Assembly (NCBI GenBank): GCA_016705235.1
Contig: JADIYP010000006.1
Location: forward strand, 868,001-932,000
Direction of reading: 5' to 3'
DNA length: 64,000 nucleotides
Origin: Candidatus Leptovillus affinis
GTDB lineage: Bacteria; Chloroflexota; Anaerolineae; Promineifilales; Promineifilaceae
The translations under genes and the position numbers were made by a program. The notes beneath the pieces are model-generated. The model searched no databases and was not told the DNA's origin. It saw nothing but the letters and a program-made list of their open reading frames with translations. Position 1 is the stretch's first letter. Each line of letters opens with the position of its first letter. This document shows positions 1-7,655 of this stretch, in pieces.

Positions 1-480
1 ACCTACGACGGGCTGGCCATTGCCTGGGCGATGGTCGAGTATCTGCACAACCACCCGCGCCTGAAGCCGCGCACCCTCTTCGCCACCCACTACCACGAAC
101 TGGTGGGCCTGGCCGATTTGCTGCCGCTGGTGGCCAATTACAACGTGGCCGTAGCCGAGGAAGGGGACAGCGTGGTCTTTTTGCACCAGATTGTGCCCGG
201 CGGGGCGGACCAGAGCTACGGCATCCACGTGGCCCAACTGGCGGGCCTGCCCCGCGATGTGGTCAACCGGGCCAACGAGATTTTGAAAGAGCTAGAGGCC
301 CATGCGCCGACAACGGCCGTTACCCCCAGCCGCTTCACTTCCTCCCAACAAATGGCCCTCTTCCCCGAAACCAGTCCCATTCTGGAAGAACTGGAAAAGC
401 TGGATGTGAATACGCTGACGCCGCTGGAAGCCATCAACAAGCTCTATGAGTGGAAGCGTAAATTCATACAGGATGGGTAA
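1..480 (+). CDS. mutS: DNA mismatch repair protein MutS, C-terminal part (5' truncated by window edge)
   Basis: The reading frame is open from base 1 and runs to TAA at 478-480, leaving about 159 residues. It begins inside the ABC-type ATPase domain (TYDGLAIAWAMVEYL) and includes the H-loop region FATHYHEL, followed by the conserved block with the HVAQLAGLP motif and a short Pro/Thr linker before the final helical tail (PLEAINKLYEWKRK). MutS dimers bind mismatched DNA and use ATP to recruit MutL; this part carries the end of the ATPase and the helix-turn-helix dimer contact. An ACGGCCGT copy at 313 writes TAV into the variable linker, where it is likely to be tolerated. The family assignment is firm; the missing N-terminal part lies outside the window. 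Confidence 0.96.
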   Translation, partial: TYDGLAIAWAMVEYLHNHPRLKPRTLFATHYHELVGLADLLPLVANYNVAVAEEGDSVVFLHQIVPGGADQSYGIHVAQLAGLPRDVVNRANEILKELEAHAPTTAVTPSRFTSSQQMALFPETSPILEELEKLDVNTLTPLEAINKLYEWKRKFIQDG

Positions 481-486
481 TCGCGA

Positions 487-747
487 TTGTCTGAAAAATT
501 ACTGGTTGACATTTTAGGTTGGATCGGCGCGGTCGCATTGCTGGGAGCCTATGGCCTGGTTTCCATGAAAAAATGGCCGGGCGATTCACTGCGCTATCAA
601 TCCCTGAACGTATTGGGGGCGATACTGCTTATCATCAATTCCGCTTATTATGGGGCGATACCTTCCGTGGCCGTGAATATGATTTGGGTAAGCATTGCCC
701 TGGTTTCAATGCTGGTCAATCGGTGGAAGGTACGGAAACGGCCGTGA
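487..747 (+). CDS. Small membrane protein, CBU_0592-like family
   Basis: This gene of 86 codons starts with TTG seven bases after the mutS stop and ends with TGA formed inside an ACGGCCGT copy (738-745). The product has about three hydrophobic segments: residues 5-24 (ILGWIGAVALLGAYGLV), 37-54 (QSLNVLGAILLIINSAYY) and 58-77, with a basic tail. The pattern GWIGA..LL.AY and the NxxGA..L..NS.Y motif are what I remember of the CBU_0592-like family of small bacterial membrane proteins, whose function is not known. The short distance to mutS suggests co-transcription, but no clear Shine-Dalgarno sequence is visible before the TTG, so the start is moderately certain. Confidence 0.72.
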   Translation: MSEKLLVDILGWIGAVALLGAYGLVSMKKWPGDSLRYQSLNVLGAILLIINSAYYGAIPSVAVNMIWVSIALVSMLVNRWKVRKRP

Positions 748-835
748 CCAATTTATCAAGATCTATCCCTTATTGCTTGTTGACTCGGTAGATGCAAACA
801 AGCGGACCAACCCATTTATAGACAAGGAAAAACCC

Positions 836-1728
836 ATGTACGAACCCACTCCCTATCAAAGCCAAAATTTTGTCGTCGCCAACGGCATCCATATTTGTTA
901 CGACGCTTTCGGAAATCCCGCCAACCCGCCCCTGCTGCTGGTTGCCGGACTGGGCATGCAGCTAATCAGTTGGGACGAAGAAGTTTGCACCCTGCTGGCC
1001 GAACGCGGCTATTGGGTCATCCGCTACGACAACCGCGACGTCGGCCTCTCGACCAAATTCGAGGCCGCCGGTATGCCCAACCTGCTGCCCGCTCTCCAGG
1101 GCGGGCCAATCACCACCCCCTATCTGCTAAAAGACATGGCCGCCGACGCCGTGGGACTGCTGGACGCCCTGGGCCTTGATTCGGCCCACGTGCTGGGCGC
1201 TTCGATGGGCGGCATGATCGCCCAATCTTTGGCCATCCACTACCCGGAGCGCGTGCGCACGCTCATCTCCATCATGTCCACCACCGGCGCGCCCGACCTG
1301 CCGCAGCCTAAGCCAGAAGTCGCCATGATGCTGCTGGCCCCGGCGGCTAAATCAGCCTGGCCGAACACATCCAAAATTCGCTGCAATGGGCACACGTACT
1401 CAATGGCCCCGCCTTCCCGGTGGACGAGGTGTACGCCCGCGCCGAAGCCATTGCCAACTATGAGCGCTGTTATTATCCGGTGGGAACCGGGCGGCAGTTG
1501 GCGGCCATTTTTGCTTCGGGCAGCCGCCGGGAGGCGCTGCGGTCGCTGGCGATTCCTACGCTGGTCATCCACGGCAAGGCCGACCCGCTGATTCCGGTGG
1601 CCGGCGGCCTGGACACGGCCGAAGCCATTCCAAACGCCAAATTGTTGCTGATTGAGGGGTTGGGGCACGCCCTGCCGCCGGAGACCTGGCCGGAAGTGGT
1701 GGAGGCTATCGCCAAGCACGCCAAATAG
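836..1728 (+). pseudogene. Alpha/beta hydrolase (RdmC-like), frameshifted
   Basis: The N-terminal half reads from ATG at 836, with an early strand pattern (PLLLVAGLGM), an oxyanion region and the nucleophile elbow GASMGG. The frame is lost between about 1340 and 1360. The remaining half continues in the +1-shifted frame with ISLAEHIQNSLQ, the acid region HGKADPLIP and the catalytic histidine in EGLGHALPP, ending at TAG 1726-1728. Joined, the two parts give about 297 residues with a full Ser-Asp-His triad, the usual length of esterases of the aclacinomycin methylesterase type. The lesion looks like a single-base indel: either a recent loss of function or a sequencing error. The substrate cannot be predicted. 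Confidence 0.78.
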
Positions 1729-1737
1729 AGAGGATAC

Positions 1738-1770
1738 GGCCGTTTCCACCCCATTGGGAACGGCCTTTTT
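1738..1770 (+). terminator. Rho-independent terminator built from the octamer
   Basis: GGCCGTTTCC (1738-1747) pairs with GGGAACGGCC (1756-1765), with one G-T wobble and an 8-base loop, followed by TTTTT. It lies just after the hydrolase frame. The left arm is part of an exact ACGGCCGT copy and the right arm contains ACGGCC, so the genome-wide repeat contributes to a functional-looking terminator. Confidence 0.82.
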
Positions 1771-1779
1771 ACAGCATAA

Positions 1780-1986
1780 TTAGTGAATACTCTGCACCAA
1801 CTGGATGTTCGCACGCAGCCAACTATTGACCAATTCCTGCAGATCAATCCCCTTTTCTACCGCCAAATGGTGCATAAACTCATCAACATCTGGCTCTAAA
1901 TAAATCGGGATGTTAAAGACAGCGTTAGGATCGTAAAATTTCCCACGCTCGCCTTTGGTAAAATCATACTCGCTTTTCATAGTCAC
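1780..1986 (-). CDS. BrnA-like antitoxin
   Basis: This 68-residue protein would be the antitoxin that binds BrnT and represses the shared operon. It starts at ATG 1984-1986 (a second ATG two codons on is also possible), overlapping the stop of the toxin gene by four bases (ATGA), which implies translational coupling. The sequence has the short beta-strand followed by a helix-turn-helix-like pattern (NIPIYLEPDVDEFMHHLAVEKGIDLQELVNSWL split over residues 25-57) of ribbon-helix-helix antitoxins. The toxin-first order matches known brnT-brnA operons. The identity is partly inferred from the neighbour; the protein itself is short and divergent. Confidence 0.75.
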   Translation of the reverse strand: MTMKSEYDFTKGERGKFYDPNAVFNIPIYLEPDVDEFMHHLAVEKGIDLQELVNSWLRANIQLVQSIH

Positions 1987-2276
1987 CCTTGCTGATAAAC
2001 AGCGGTTTCCGCCTTGGTCGCTTTTCTTGCAGAAATGATCCGAATCTTATAGGCGCTTCGGCTAACAGGAATAAAAGTATGCACAACAATACGCAGTGTG
2101 CCACTGCTGTCAATTCCCATCGTTATCCAACGATCTTCATCTTCACTGTGGCGAGCATCAAAAATTGATGATTGTTTGGGATCCCGAAATACTGTCGCTG
2201 CTCGTTCAAATGAGACACGGTGCTTACGGATATTTTCTTTGTCCTTATCCGGATCCCACTCAAAATTATACTGCAC
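1983..2276 (-). CDS. brnT: BrnT family toxin (DUF497 type)
   Basis: This 97-residue protein starts at GTG 2274-2276, with a good GAGGGG ribosome site 4-5 bases upstream. It has the BrnT signature: an N-terminal FEWDPDKDKENIRKHRVSF block, a middle strand with RWITMGIDSSG and a C-terminal YKIRIISARKATKAE segment. BrnT proteins are ribonucleases with a RelE-like fold that slow growth under stress and are neutralised by BrnA. The conserved FEWD..K...N..KH and the RIISAR.A residues are present, so the toxin is probably intact. A palindrome just upstream of the ribosome site is a likely autoregulatory site. Confidence 0.9.
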   Translation of the reverse strand: MQYNFEWDPDKDKENIRKHRVSFERAATVFRDPKQSSIFDARHSEDEDRWITMGIDSSGTLRIVVHTFIPVSRSAYKIRIISARKATKAETAVYQQG

Positions 2277-2297
2277 TTTTGCCCCTCTGGAGATGAA

Positions 2298-2318
2298 GGG
2301 TTAAACGGACTTTAACCC
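2298..2318. promoter_or_regulatory. Candidate brnTA operator palindrome
   Basis: GGGTTAAA (2298-2305) and TTTAACCC (2311-2318) form a perfect inverted repeat around a 5-base centre, 22 bases upstream of the brnT start codon. BrnA-type antitoxins autoregulate by binding such palindromes at the operon promoter. The position fits this role; binding itself is inference. Confidence 0.55.
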
Positions 2319-2359
2319 ACAAATAAGAACTTGAGCAACCTTTGCCGATTCACGCCCCT

Positions 2360-3322
2360 CTACCCCGCCGACTTCACCAACTCCTTGCCAAACAACTGCT
2401 TATAAATCGGCGACAGCGCCCGCACCTGCTGGTCGGCGTGATAACTGCTGCGCACCAGCGGCCCGCTTTCCACCCACTTAAAGCCCATCTCCAGACCAAT
2501 GCGCTTCAATTCGGCAAATTCATCAGGGTGATAATACTTTTCCACCGGCAAATGCTGGTCGGCGCGCGGCTGCAAGTATTGGCCAATGGTCAAAATATCC
2601 ACACCGCGATCCACCAGGTCTTGCATGACGGCCAGCACTTCGTCCCAGGTCTCGCCCAGGCCCACCATGATGCCGCATTTCGTCAGCACTTCGGGGTCCA
2701 TCTTTTTGGCGTTTTCCAGGGTGGTCATCGCCCACTCGTATTTGTCTTGCGGCTGCACCTTTTTGAAGAGGCGCGGCACGGTTTCCACGTTGTGGCCTAG
2801 AATTTCCGGTCGGGCGTCCATGACGATTTTCAGCGCCTCGGCGCTGCCTTTGAAGTCGGGGATGAGCAGCTCGATGGAACAGCCGGGCTGCATTTCGCGC
2901 ACGCGCTGGATAACGGCCGCAAAAATCGGCGCGCCGCCGTCTTTGCGCTCGTCGCGGTTGACCGAGGTGATGACGACGTGGCGCAGGTTCATGGCTTGAA
3001 CGGCCGTTGCCACCCTCAGCGGCTCGGCAAAATCCAACGGTAACGGCCGTCCCGTCTTAATGTCACAAAAGGCGCAACTGCGCGTGCAAATGTCACCCAT
3101 CATCAGGAAGGTCGCCGTGCCCGCGCCCCAGCACTCGCCCATGTTGGGGCACTGCGCTTCCTCGCAGACCGTGTGCAGCGATTTGCTGCGCATCAGTTCA
3201 TTCAGCCGTTCATAATTTTCGCCGCTGGGAATACGAGCGCGAATCCAGTCTGGGTGGCGGCGCTTGGGTCGCAAGACGGCCGTTTCGTTTACGCCAATGG
3301 AATCAAGGTCAATGGTAGTCAT
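2360..3322 (-). CDS. lipA: Lipoyl synthase
   Basis: LipA inserts two sulfur atoms into octanoyl groups on lipoyl domains, using radical S-adenosylmethionine chemistry. The 320-residue product has both iron-sulfur cluster motifs: the auxiliary cluster cysteines C53, C58 and C64 (CEEAQCPNMGEC) and the radical-SAM cysteines C79, C83 and C86 (CTRSCAFC). The C-terminal R-S-S-Y motif (LVRSSYHADQQV) that supports the auxiliary cluster is present. The gene lies 42 bases downstream of lipB on the same strand, so the two probably form an operon that makes lipoate from octanoyl-ACP. ACGGCCGT copies at 3276, 3043 and 3000 write TAV/GR/TAV into less conserved positions. No lesion is seen. Confidence 0.98.
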   Translation of the reverse strand: MTTIDLDSIGVNETAVLRPKRRHPDWIRARIPSGENYERLNELMRSKSLHTVCEEAQCPNMGECWGAGTATFLMMGDICTRSCAFCDIKTGRPLPLDFAEPLRVATAVQAMNLRHVVITSVNRDERKDGGAPIFAAVIQRVREMQPGCSIELLIPDFKGSAEALKIVMDARPEILGHNVETVPRLFKKVQPQDKYEWAMTTLENAKKMDPEVLTKCGIMVGLGETWDEVLAVMQDLVDRGVDILTIGQYLQPRADQHLPVEKYYHPDEFAELKRIGLEMGFKWVESGPLVRSSYHADQQVRALSPIYKQLFGKELVKSAG

Positions 3323-3364
3323 AGGATTTGTCCTTAGTCGAGTGGTCTTGCAGTCGAGTAGTTG

Positions 3365-4072
3365 TTATTCGTTGACTGTTATCTGTTGTTCGTTAAGCGT
3401 TACTTCGGTCTGGAAGACCTGGGCGAAGGCGTTGACGATAGGTAGGAGGAGGTCGGTGGGGGTTAACGGCCGTGCCACCATCTCCACCATACTCACCACC
3501 CCATGCTCGCTAATACCGCAGGGGACAATATGTCCAAAATGGCTCATATCCGGGTTCACGTTCAACGCAAACCCATGGCTGCTGATTCCCTTCGCATTCA
3601 CCCGCACGCCAATCGCCGCGATCTTACGCGGTCCATCCGGCCGGTCCACCCACACGCCAGTGTAGCCATCATATCGCCAGCCCACAATGCCAAACGCCGC
3701 CAACGCCACAATGATCACTTCTTCCAGGTTGCGCAAATACCGGTGAAAATCCGGCTTATCAAAGCCTTGCAGCTCAAACAACCGCTGCAAATTCAAAATA
3801 GGATACCCCACCAACTGCCCCGGCCCATGATAAGTAATGTCGCCGCCCCGGTCCACCCAGCGCACCGTAAATCCCAGCGCGTCCAGTTCCTCTTCACCCA
3901 GCAGCAAATGGTCTAACTTGCCGCTGCGCCCCAGGGTATACGTCGGCGGATGCTCCAAAAGCAAAATCTCGTCAGGTAAATCAGGCGTGTCCACCTTAGC
4001 CGCCACCATGTCCTTCTGCAAATCCCAGGCAGCGTCATACTCAATTTGTCCAATCCAGAGTCCGGTAATCAT
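3365..4072 (-). CDS. lipB: Octanoyl-ACP:protein octanoyltransferase
   Basis: LipB moves octanoyl groups from acyl carrier protein to lipoyl domains, the step before LipA. I place the start at ATG 4070-4072 (MITGLWIGQIEYDAAW), preceded by TGAGGA, rather than at 4297: the extra 75 residues of the longer frame look non-coding and overlap the divergent promoter. The 235-residue protein has the RGGDITYHGPGQ motif (75-86), the conserved lysine K150 in RKIAAIGVR, and the acyl-binding cysteine C185 in VPCGIS. Length and motifs are typical. It is the first gene of a lipB-lipA operon. Confidence 0.96.
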   Translation of the reverse strand: MITGLWIGQIEYDAAWDLQKDMVAAKVDTPDLPDEILLLEHPPTYTLGRSGKLDHLLLGEEELDALGFTVRWVDRGGDITYHGPGQLVGYPILNLQRLFELQGFDKPDFHRYLRNLEEVIIVALAAFGIVGWRYDGYTGVWVDRPDGPRKIAAIGVRVNAKGISSHGFALNVNPDMSHFGHIVPCGISEHGVVSMVEMVARPLTPTDLLLPIVNAFAQVFQTEVTLNEQQITVNE

Positions 4073-4170
4073 TTCTGTGGTATCCTCAATGGGTCTAAGG
4101 CTATCTTTCTGTGGCGCAAATGTCAACCGCAAAGCGGCCATCTTTACCCGAAAATTCATTTCCGAATATC

Positions 4171-4198
4171 TCGACATTTTGGGCACAATGATTATACT
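4171..4198 (+). promoter_or_regulatory. Promoter for the ATP-grasp ligase gene
   Basis: TCGACA (4171-4176) and TATACT (4193-4198) are spaced by 16 bases and each match the sigma-70 consensus in five of six positions. Transcription would begin about 4205, giving a leader of about 87 bases that contains the hairpin at 4227-4261. Confidence 0.55.
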
Positions 4199-4226
4199 TT
4201 CGGCGAATTCACGATCTTTATTTGTC

Positions 4227-4270
4227 AACCCATCCCCATGCCGTTTGTCTGGAGATGGGTTTCTTATTTT
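4227..4270 (+). terminator. Leader hairpin with U-rich tail (possible attenuator)
   Basis: AACCCATC (4227-4234) pairs with GATGGGTT (4254-4261), and the right arm runs into TTCTTATTTT. It lies between the promoter at 4171-4198 and the ribosome site AAGGAG before the ligase gene. No gene ends upstream on this strand, so it is not an ordinary end-of-gene terminator; it may attenuate the ligase gene. No ligand-binding structure was recognised. Confidence 0.45.
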
Positions 4271-4291
4271 CAAGGAGAACAAAAACACACA

Positions 4292-5344
4292 ATGCATGTT
4301 GCTTTATTAGCCAACCTTCAAAAAAATGCGCCCCTCTTACCCGGCATGTCATCCGATATGTGGGACGATCTGGATTCCGAAAAGACGATCGAAGCGATTA
4401 CGGCCGCTCTGGAAAGCGGCGGTCACAAGGTCACATTTTTAGAGGGCGACAGCACCCTGTTTGATAACGTGCGCCGCCTGAAACCAGATATTTGTTTCAA
4501 CATTTGTGAAGGTCATTTTGGCGACTCCCGCGAGGCTCAGGTTCCAGCTATACTGGAAATGCTGCGCATCCCTTACACCGGTTCGCAAGTTCTCACCCTC
4601 GCTCTCACCCTCGACAAACCGATGACCAAGCGCGTGTTAACCTATCACGGCCTGCCCACACCCCAGTTCCAGGTATTTGAGCGCATCCACGAACCAATCA
4701 ACGATGATCTGGTTTTCCCTTTGTTTGTAAAACCCAGCCGCGAAGGTACGGGCATGGGCATCAGCGCCGACTCTGTGGTGCAAAATGAAGAGCAGTTGCG
4801 CACCCAACTACGCCGCCTGTTCGACCGTTATGACCAGCCGGTGCTGGCCGAACATTTTATTGAAGGACGCGAAATAACCGTCGGCGTTGTGGGCAATCTG
4901 ACCACGCCGGTAGCCTGGCGGCTGCCGGAAGATGAAGAAGCGCCGCGTGTGTCCAGGGGCCTCTATCTGCTGCCGCCGCTGGAAATTGACATGACGCGCT
5001 ATCCGGATGAAGAAGGCGGCATTTACACCAGCCGCATCAAAACGGAGCTGGCCCACGAATTCCACTACCTCTGCCCCGCGCCCATCGATGACGACATGCT
5101 AGAGGAACTGAACTGGCTGACGGCCGCTACCTTCCGCGTCACCGGCTGCCAGGACGTGGCCCGCGTCGATTTTCGCCTGGACGCCAACGATGGCAACAAG
5201 CCGTATATTTTGGAGATCAACCCCTTGCCCGGCTTGAACCCGGAGTATTCCGACCTGTGCATCGAAGCGCGGGCGGAGGGCTGGACCTACGAAGAATTGG
5301 TGAACCGCATCCTGAACGAAGCGACGGAGCGGTACGGGCTGTAA
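4292..5344 (+). CDS. D-alanine-D-alanine ligase-like ATP-grasp protein
   Basis: This ATP-grasp enzyme has 350 residues and starts at ATG 4292 after AAGGAGAAC. It shows the Ddl-type layout: an N-terminal pre-grasp domain with NICEGHFGDSREAQ and PYTGSQVLTLALTLDK, the ATP-binding lid VKPSREGTGMGIS, and the metal/substrate end DVARVDFRLDAN followed by LEINPLPGLNPEYSDL. These match the DalaDala ligase C-terminal signature (R.DF.....Y.LE.N..PG). It may ligate D-alanine for peptidoglycan, or another amino acid or peptide: several Chloroflexota paralogues of this type exist and the specificity loop is not conclusive. It is transcribed divergently from lipB with its own promoter and leader hairpin. 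Confidence 0.85.
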   Translation: MHVALLANLQKNAPLLPGMSSDMWDDLDSEKTIEAITAALESGGHKVTFLEGDSTLFDNVRRLKPDICFNICEGHFGDSREAQVPAILEMLRIPYTGSQVLTLALTLDKPMTKRVLTYHGLPTPQFQVFERIHEPINDDLVFPLFVKPSREGTGMGISADSVVQNEEQLRTQLRRLFDRYDQPVLAEHFIEGREITVGVVGNLTTPVAWRLPEDEEAPRVSRGLYLLPPLEIDMTRYPDEEGGIYTSRIKTELAHEFHYLCPAPIDDDMLEELNWLTAATFRVTGCQDVARVDFRLDANDGNKPYILEINPLPGLNPEYSDLCIEARAEGWTYEELVNRILNEATERYGL

Positions 5345-5349
5345 ATGAT

Positions 5350-5380
5350 CTTCCCGGAAGTTTTGAACTTCCGGGAAGTT
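5350..5380. terminator. Bidirectional terminator hairpin between convergent genes
   Basis: A perfect 13-bp stem, CTTCCCGGAAGTT (5350-5362) with AACTTCCGGGAAG (5366-5378), closes a 3-base loop. It sits five bases after the ATP-grasp stop and seven bases before the end of the convergent P450 gene, so it can serve both. T-richness is modest on either side. Confidence 0.7.
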
Positions 5381-5385
5381 TACAA

Positions 5386-6633
5386 TTAATCCCAGGACAG
5401 GGGCAGGCGTTCGAGGCCACGGAAGAGGACGCCGGAGCGCCAGGATAATTCAGCGGGGGGAACGGCCGTTCGCAAATTCGGCAGCCGTCCAAAAAGGGTT
5501 TGCAGGGCAATCTTACCTTCCAGGCGGGCCAGGGGCGCGCCGAGGCAGTAGTGGATGCCGTGGCCAAAGGCCAGATGGCGGTTGCTGTTCCGGCACACAT
5601 CCAGCGTGTCGGCGGCGGGGAATTGGCTTTCGTCGCGGTTGGCGGAGGCCAGGACCACGCGCACCACGTCGCCACGGCGCATCAGGCAGCCTTTGTAAAC
5701 CACATCGCGGCGCACCCAGCGGGTGGTGGAAGTTTCGACAGGGCCATCGAAGCGCAGGAGTTCTTCAACGGCCGTTTCCACCCCTTTCTCATCCCCTGCC
5801 TTCACCCGCGCCAACTGGTCCGGATGGCGCAGCAGCGCCAATACCCCATTGCCAATCAGATTCACCGTCGTCTCGTGACCCGTTACCAGCAGCAAGGCCA
5901 CCATGCTGGACAATTCCGCCGGGTTAAGGCGTTCGCCGCCCTCTTCGGCGCAAACCAACGCCGAAATCAAATCATCTTCCGGTTGGCGCTGGCGTTCGGC
6001 GAACAATTCCTGCAAATAGGCCACAAATGCGCGCACCTTGCGCTTGCGGGCGCTAAACGTCAGGCCGTGCCGCCCCGGGGCAATAATCGCCTGCGACCAA
6101 TCGGCCACCAGCTCGCGGTCGGCCGCCGGGATGCCCAGCAAATCGGTGATGACGATGGTGGGCAGCGGCAGGGCAAAATCGGCGATGAGGTCCATCTGTT
6201 TGGCGGCGGCCACCCGGTCGATGAGCGTATCGGCGATGGCCTGGACGCGGGGCGCGGTTTGTTCCACGCGGCGCGGCGTGAAGGCCTGGTTGACCAGGGC
6301 GCGCAGCCGGGTATGGTCGGGCGGGTCGGCAAAGAGCATGTTTTCGTTGATGAGGCGCTGAGTGAGGGTAGACGGCCGTTTCCTTTCCAATTCCTCCGGC
6401 AGCAGCGTGCGCCGCACATCCTTCACAAAACGCTCGTTATCCTTCAGTACGTCCACCACGTCTTCATAACGGGTGATGTACCAGATGGTGGAGCCGTTGC
6501 GGGCGACGTGGCCGTAGATGGGCGCGTCCTGGCGCATGGCGGCAAAGGTGGGAAACGGGTCGGCCTTAAACTGCGGGCTAAAGAGATCGTATGCCGGCGC
6601 AACGGCCGTTAAATCTGGTTGTTCAGGCTGCAT
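5386..6633 (-). CDS. Cytochrome P450
   Basis: This soluble bacterial P450 (415 residues from ATG 6633; an upstream start at 6678 would add 15 residues) oxidises an unknown organic substrate using electrons from a ferredoxin partner. It has the I-helix oxygen-binding motif LLLVTGHETT, the K-helix ExxR (EELLRFDG), and the heme ligand loop FGHGIHYCLGAPLAR with cysteine 363. The N-terminal DPFPTFAAMRQDAPIY and ADPPDHTRLRALV blocks are typical of the CYP107-like class. No redox partner gene is adjacent, and the gene stands alone between a convergent ligase gene and a divergent lipoprotein. There are several octamer copies (5462, 5768, 6372, 6602). The substrate cannot be read from the sequence. 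Confidence 0.96.
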   Translation of the reverse strand: MQPEQPDLTAVAPAYDLFSPQFKADPFPTFAAMRQDAPIYGHVARNGSTIWYITRYEDVVDVLKDNERFVKDVRRTLLPEELERKRPSTLTQRLINENMLFADPPDHTRLRALVNQAFTPRRVEQTAPRVQAIADTLIDRVAAAKQMDLIADFALPLPTIVITDLLGIPAADRELVADWSQAIIAPGRHGLTFSARKRKVRAFVAYLQELFAERQRQPEDDLISALVCAEEGGERLNPAELSSMVALLLVTGHETTVNLIGNGVLALLRHPDQLARVKAGDEKGVETAVEELLRFDGPVETSTTRWVRRDVVYKGCLMRRGDVVRVVLASANRDESQFPAADTLDVCRNSNRHLAFGHGIHYCLGAPLARLEGKIALQTLFGRLPNLRTAVPPAELSWRSGVLFRGLERLPLSWD

Positions 6634-6845
6634 GAAATCCTTTACACTGTGCAAAATACCCCGCCCAAAGGGAAGCATGACAATTGTAACATGATCTTTC
6701 AGGCTGGCGGGTGATCTTTTGCACTACTCCTAGTTCAGGCCGCTTTTTATAATCCTTCGGATATTGCCATCTGGGGTGTGGATACAGACGATTTGCCAGA
6801 GCCGCATCGTTGCTCCTCGCCCGCCACTTACCAACGGGAGGATTG

Positions 6846-7649
6846 ATGAAACGTGTTTTTTACCGCCATTTGTTTGTGATGGTTGCCCTGGCAACATTTA
6901 TATTGGGTTTATCGGCCTGCAAGGAAGCGGTCGCGCCAACGGCCGTGCCCATCGCCGCCGCCACAGGAACGGAAACGGCCGTGTCCCCCACCAATACGCC
7001 CACGGCCACAGCCACCCCAACCGACACGCCGCCGCCCACAGACACCGCCACCGCGCTGCCCACCGACACGCCCGAACCGTCACCCACAGCCACCCACACG
7101 CCCACAAAAACACCTACAGCTTCGCCGGAACCCACCGACACCGCCACGCCCACCCACACGCCCCGCCCTGCGTCAACCGCTGCGCCGGCAACGGCCGTAC
7201 CTCCCACAACTGCACCGCCAGCCGCTCCTCCATCCACCGGAACCGCCCACACCTTCCCTGAAACACCCATCCAGCCCTGGAACGCCGATACTTACATCCG
7301 TTACCTGGGTCTGGTACGCGATTCGTTCCGCAGTTTCAACAGCGAGTACCAACTGGCTTTAACCACTGACAAAGCGTTCGACTGTGGCACTTTTATTGGC
7401 TGGACGCGATTGTGGATTTTAGAAGCGCCTGGCTTTACCGACGTACCGGCCACCTGGCAGCCGTTGTACAGCGAATACCGCGACAAACTGCGCCAGATCG
7501 CCAACCTGACGGCGGAGGTACGGCCGTTATGCAACGCCCAAGGTGGGGAAATTAGCGAGGAATCATCACGTGCCATTCTGGCCTTTTTGCTGGAAGCTTA
7601 TCCGCGCCTGGAACAAATGATTATCGAGGCCAACCAACTGCCGCGTTAA
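6846..7649 (+). CDS. Lipoprotein with Thr/Pro-rich linker, unknown function
   Basis: The 267-residue product starts at ATG 6846 after GGGAGG. It has a type II signal peptide ending in the lipobox LSAC (cysteine at about residue 25), so it is probably attached to the outer face of the cytoplasmic membrane. Residues 30-140 are a low-complexity Thr/Pro/Ala linker full of TPT/TDT units, in which two ACGGCCGT copies write TAV. The C-terminal globular part (residues 145-267) is mainly helical, with two cysteines (FDCGT and PLCNA), and matches no family I know. The gene is convergent with dinB, with six bases between them. Confidence 0.8.
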   Translation: MKRVFYRHLFVMVALATFILGLSACKEAVAPTAVPIAAATGTETAVSPTNTPTATATPTDTPPPTDTATALPTDTPEPSPTATHTPTKTPTASPEPTDTATPTHTPRPASTAAPATAVPPTTAPPAAPPSTGTAHTFPETPIQPWNADTYIRYLGLVRDSFRSFNSEYQLALTTDKAFDCGTFIGWTRLWILEAPGFTDVPATWQPLYSEYRDKLRQIANLTAEVRPLCNAQGGEISEESSRAILAFLLEAYPRLEQMIIEANQLPR

Positions 7650-7655
7650 CGCCGC

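Noticed and set aside
4073..4297. N-terminal extension of lipB to 4297
   Set aside because: The extra 75 residues lack similarity to LipB, overlap the divergent promoter and the next gene's start, and a good ribosome site precedes ATG 4072.
5500..6612. Plus-strand frame of 370 codons opposite the P450 gene
   Set aside because: Composition and lack of motifs mark it as an antisense shadow of the P450 coding sequence.
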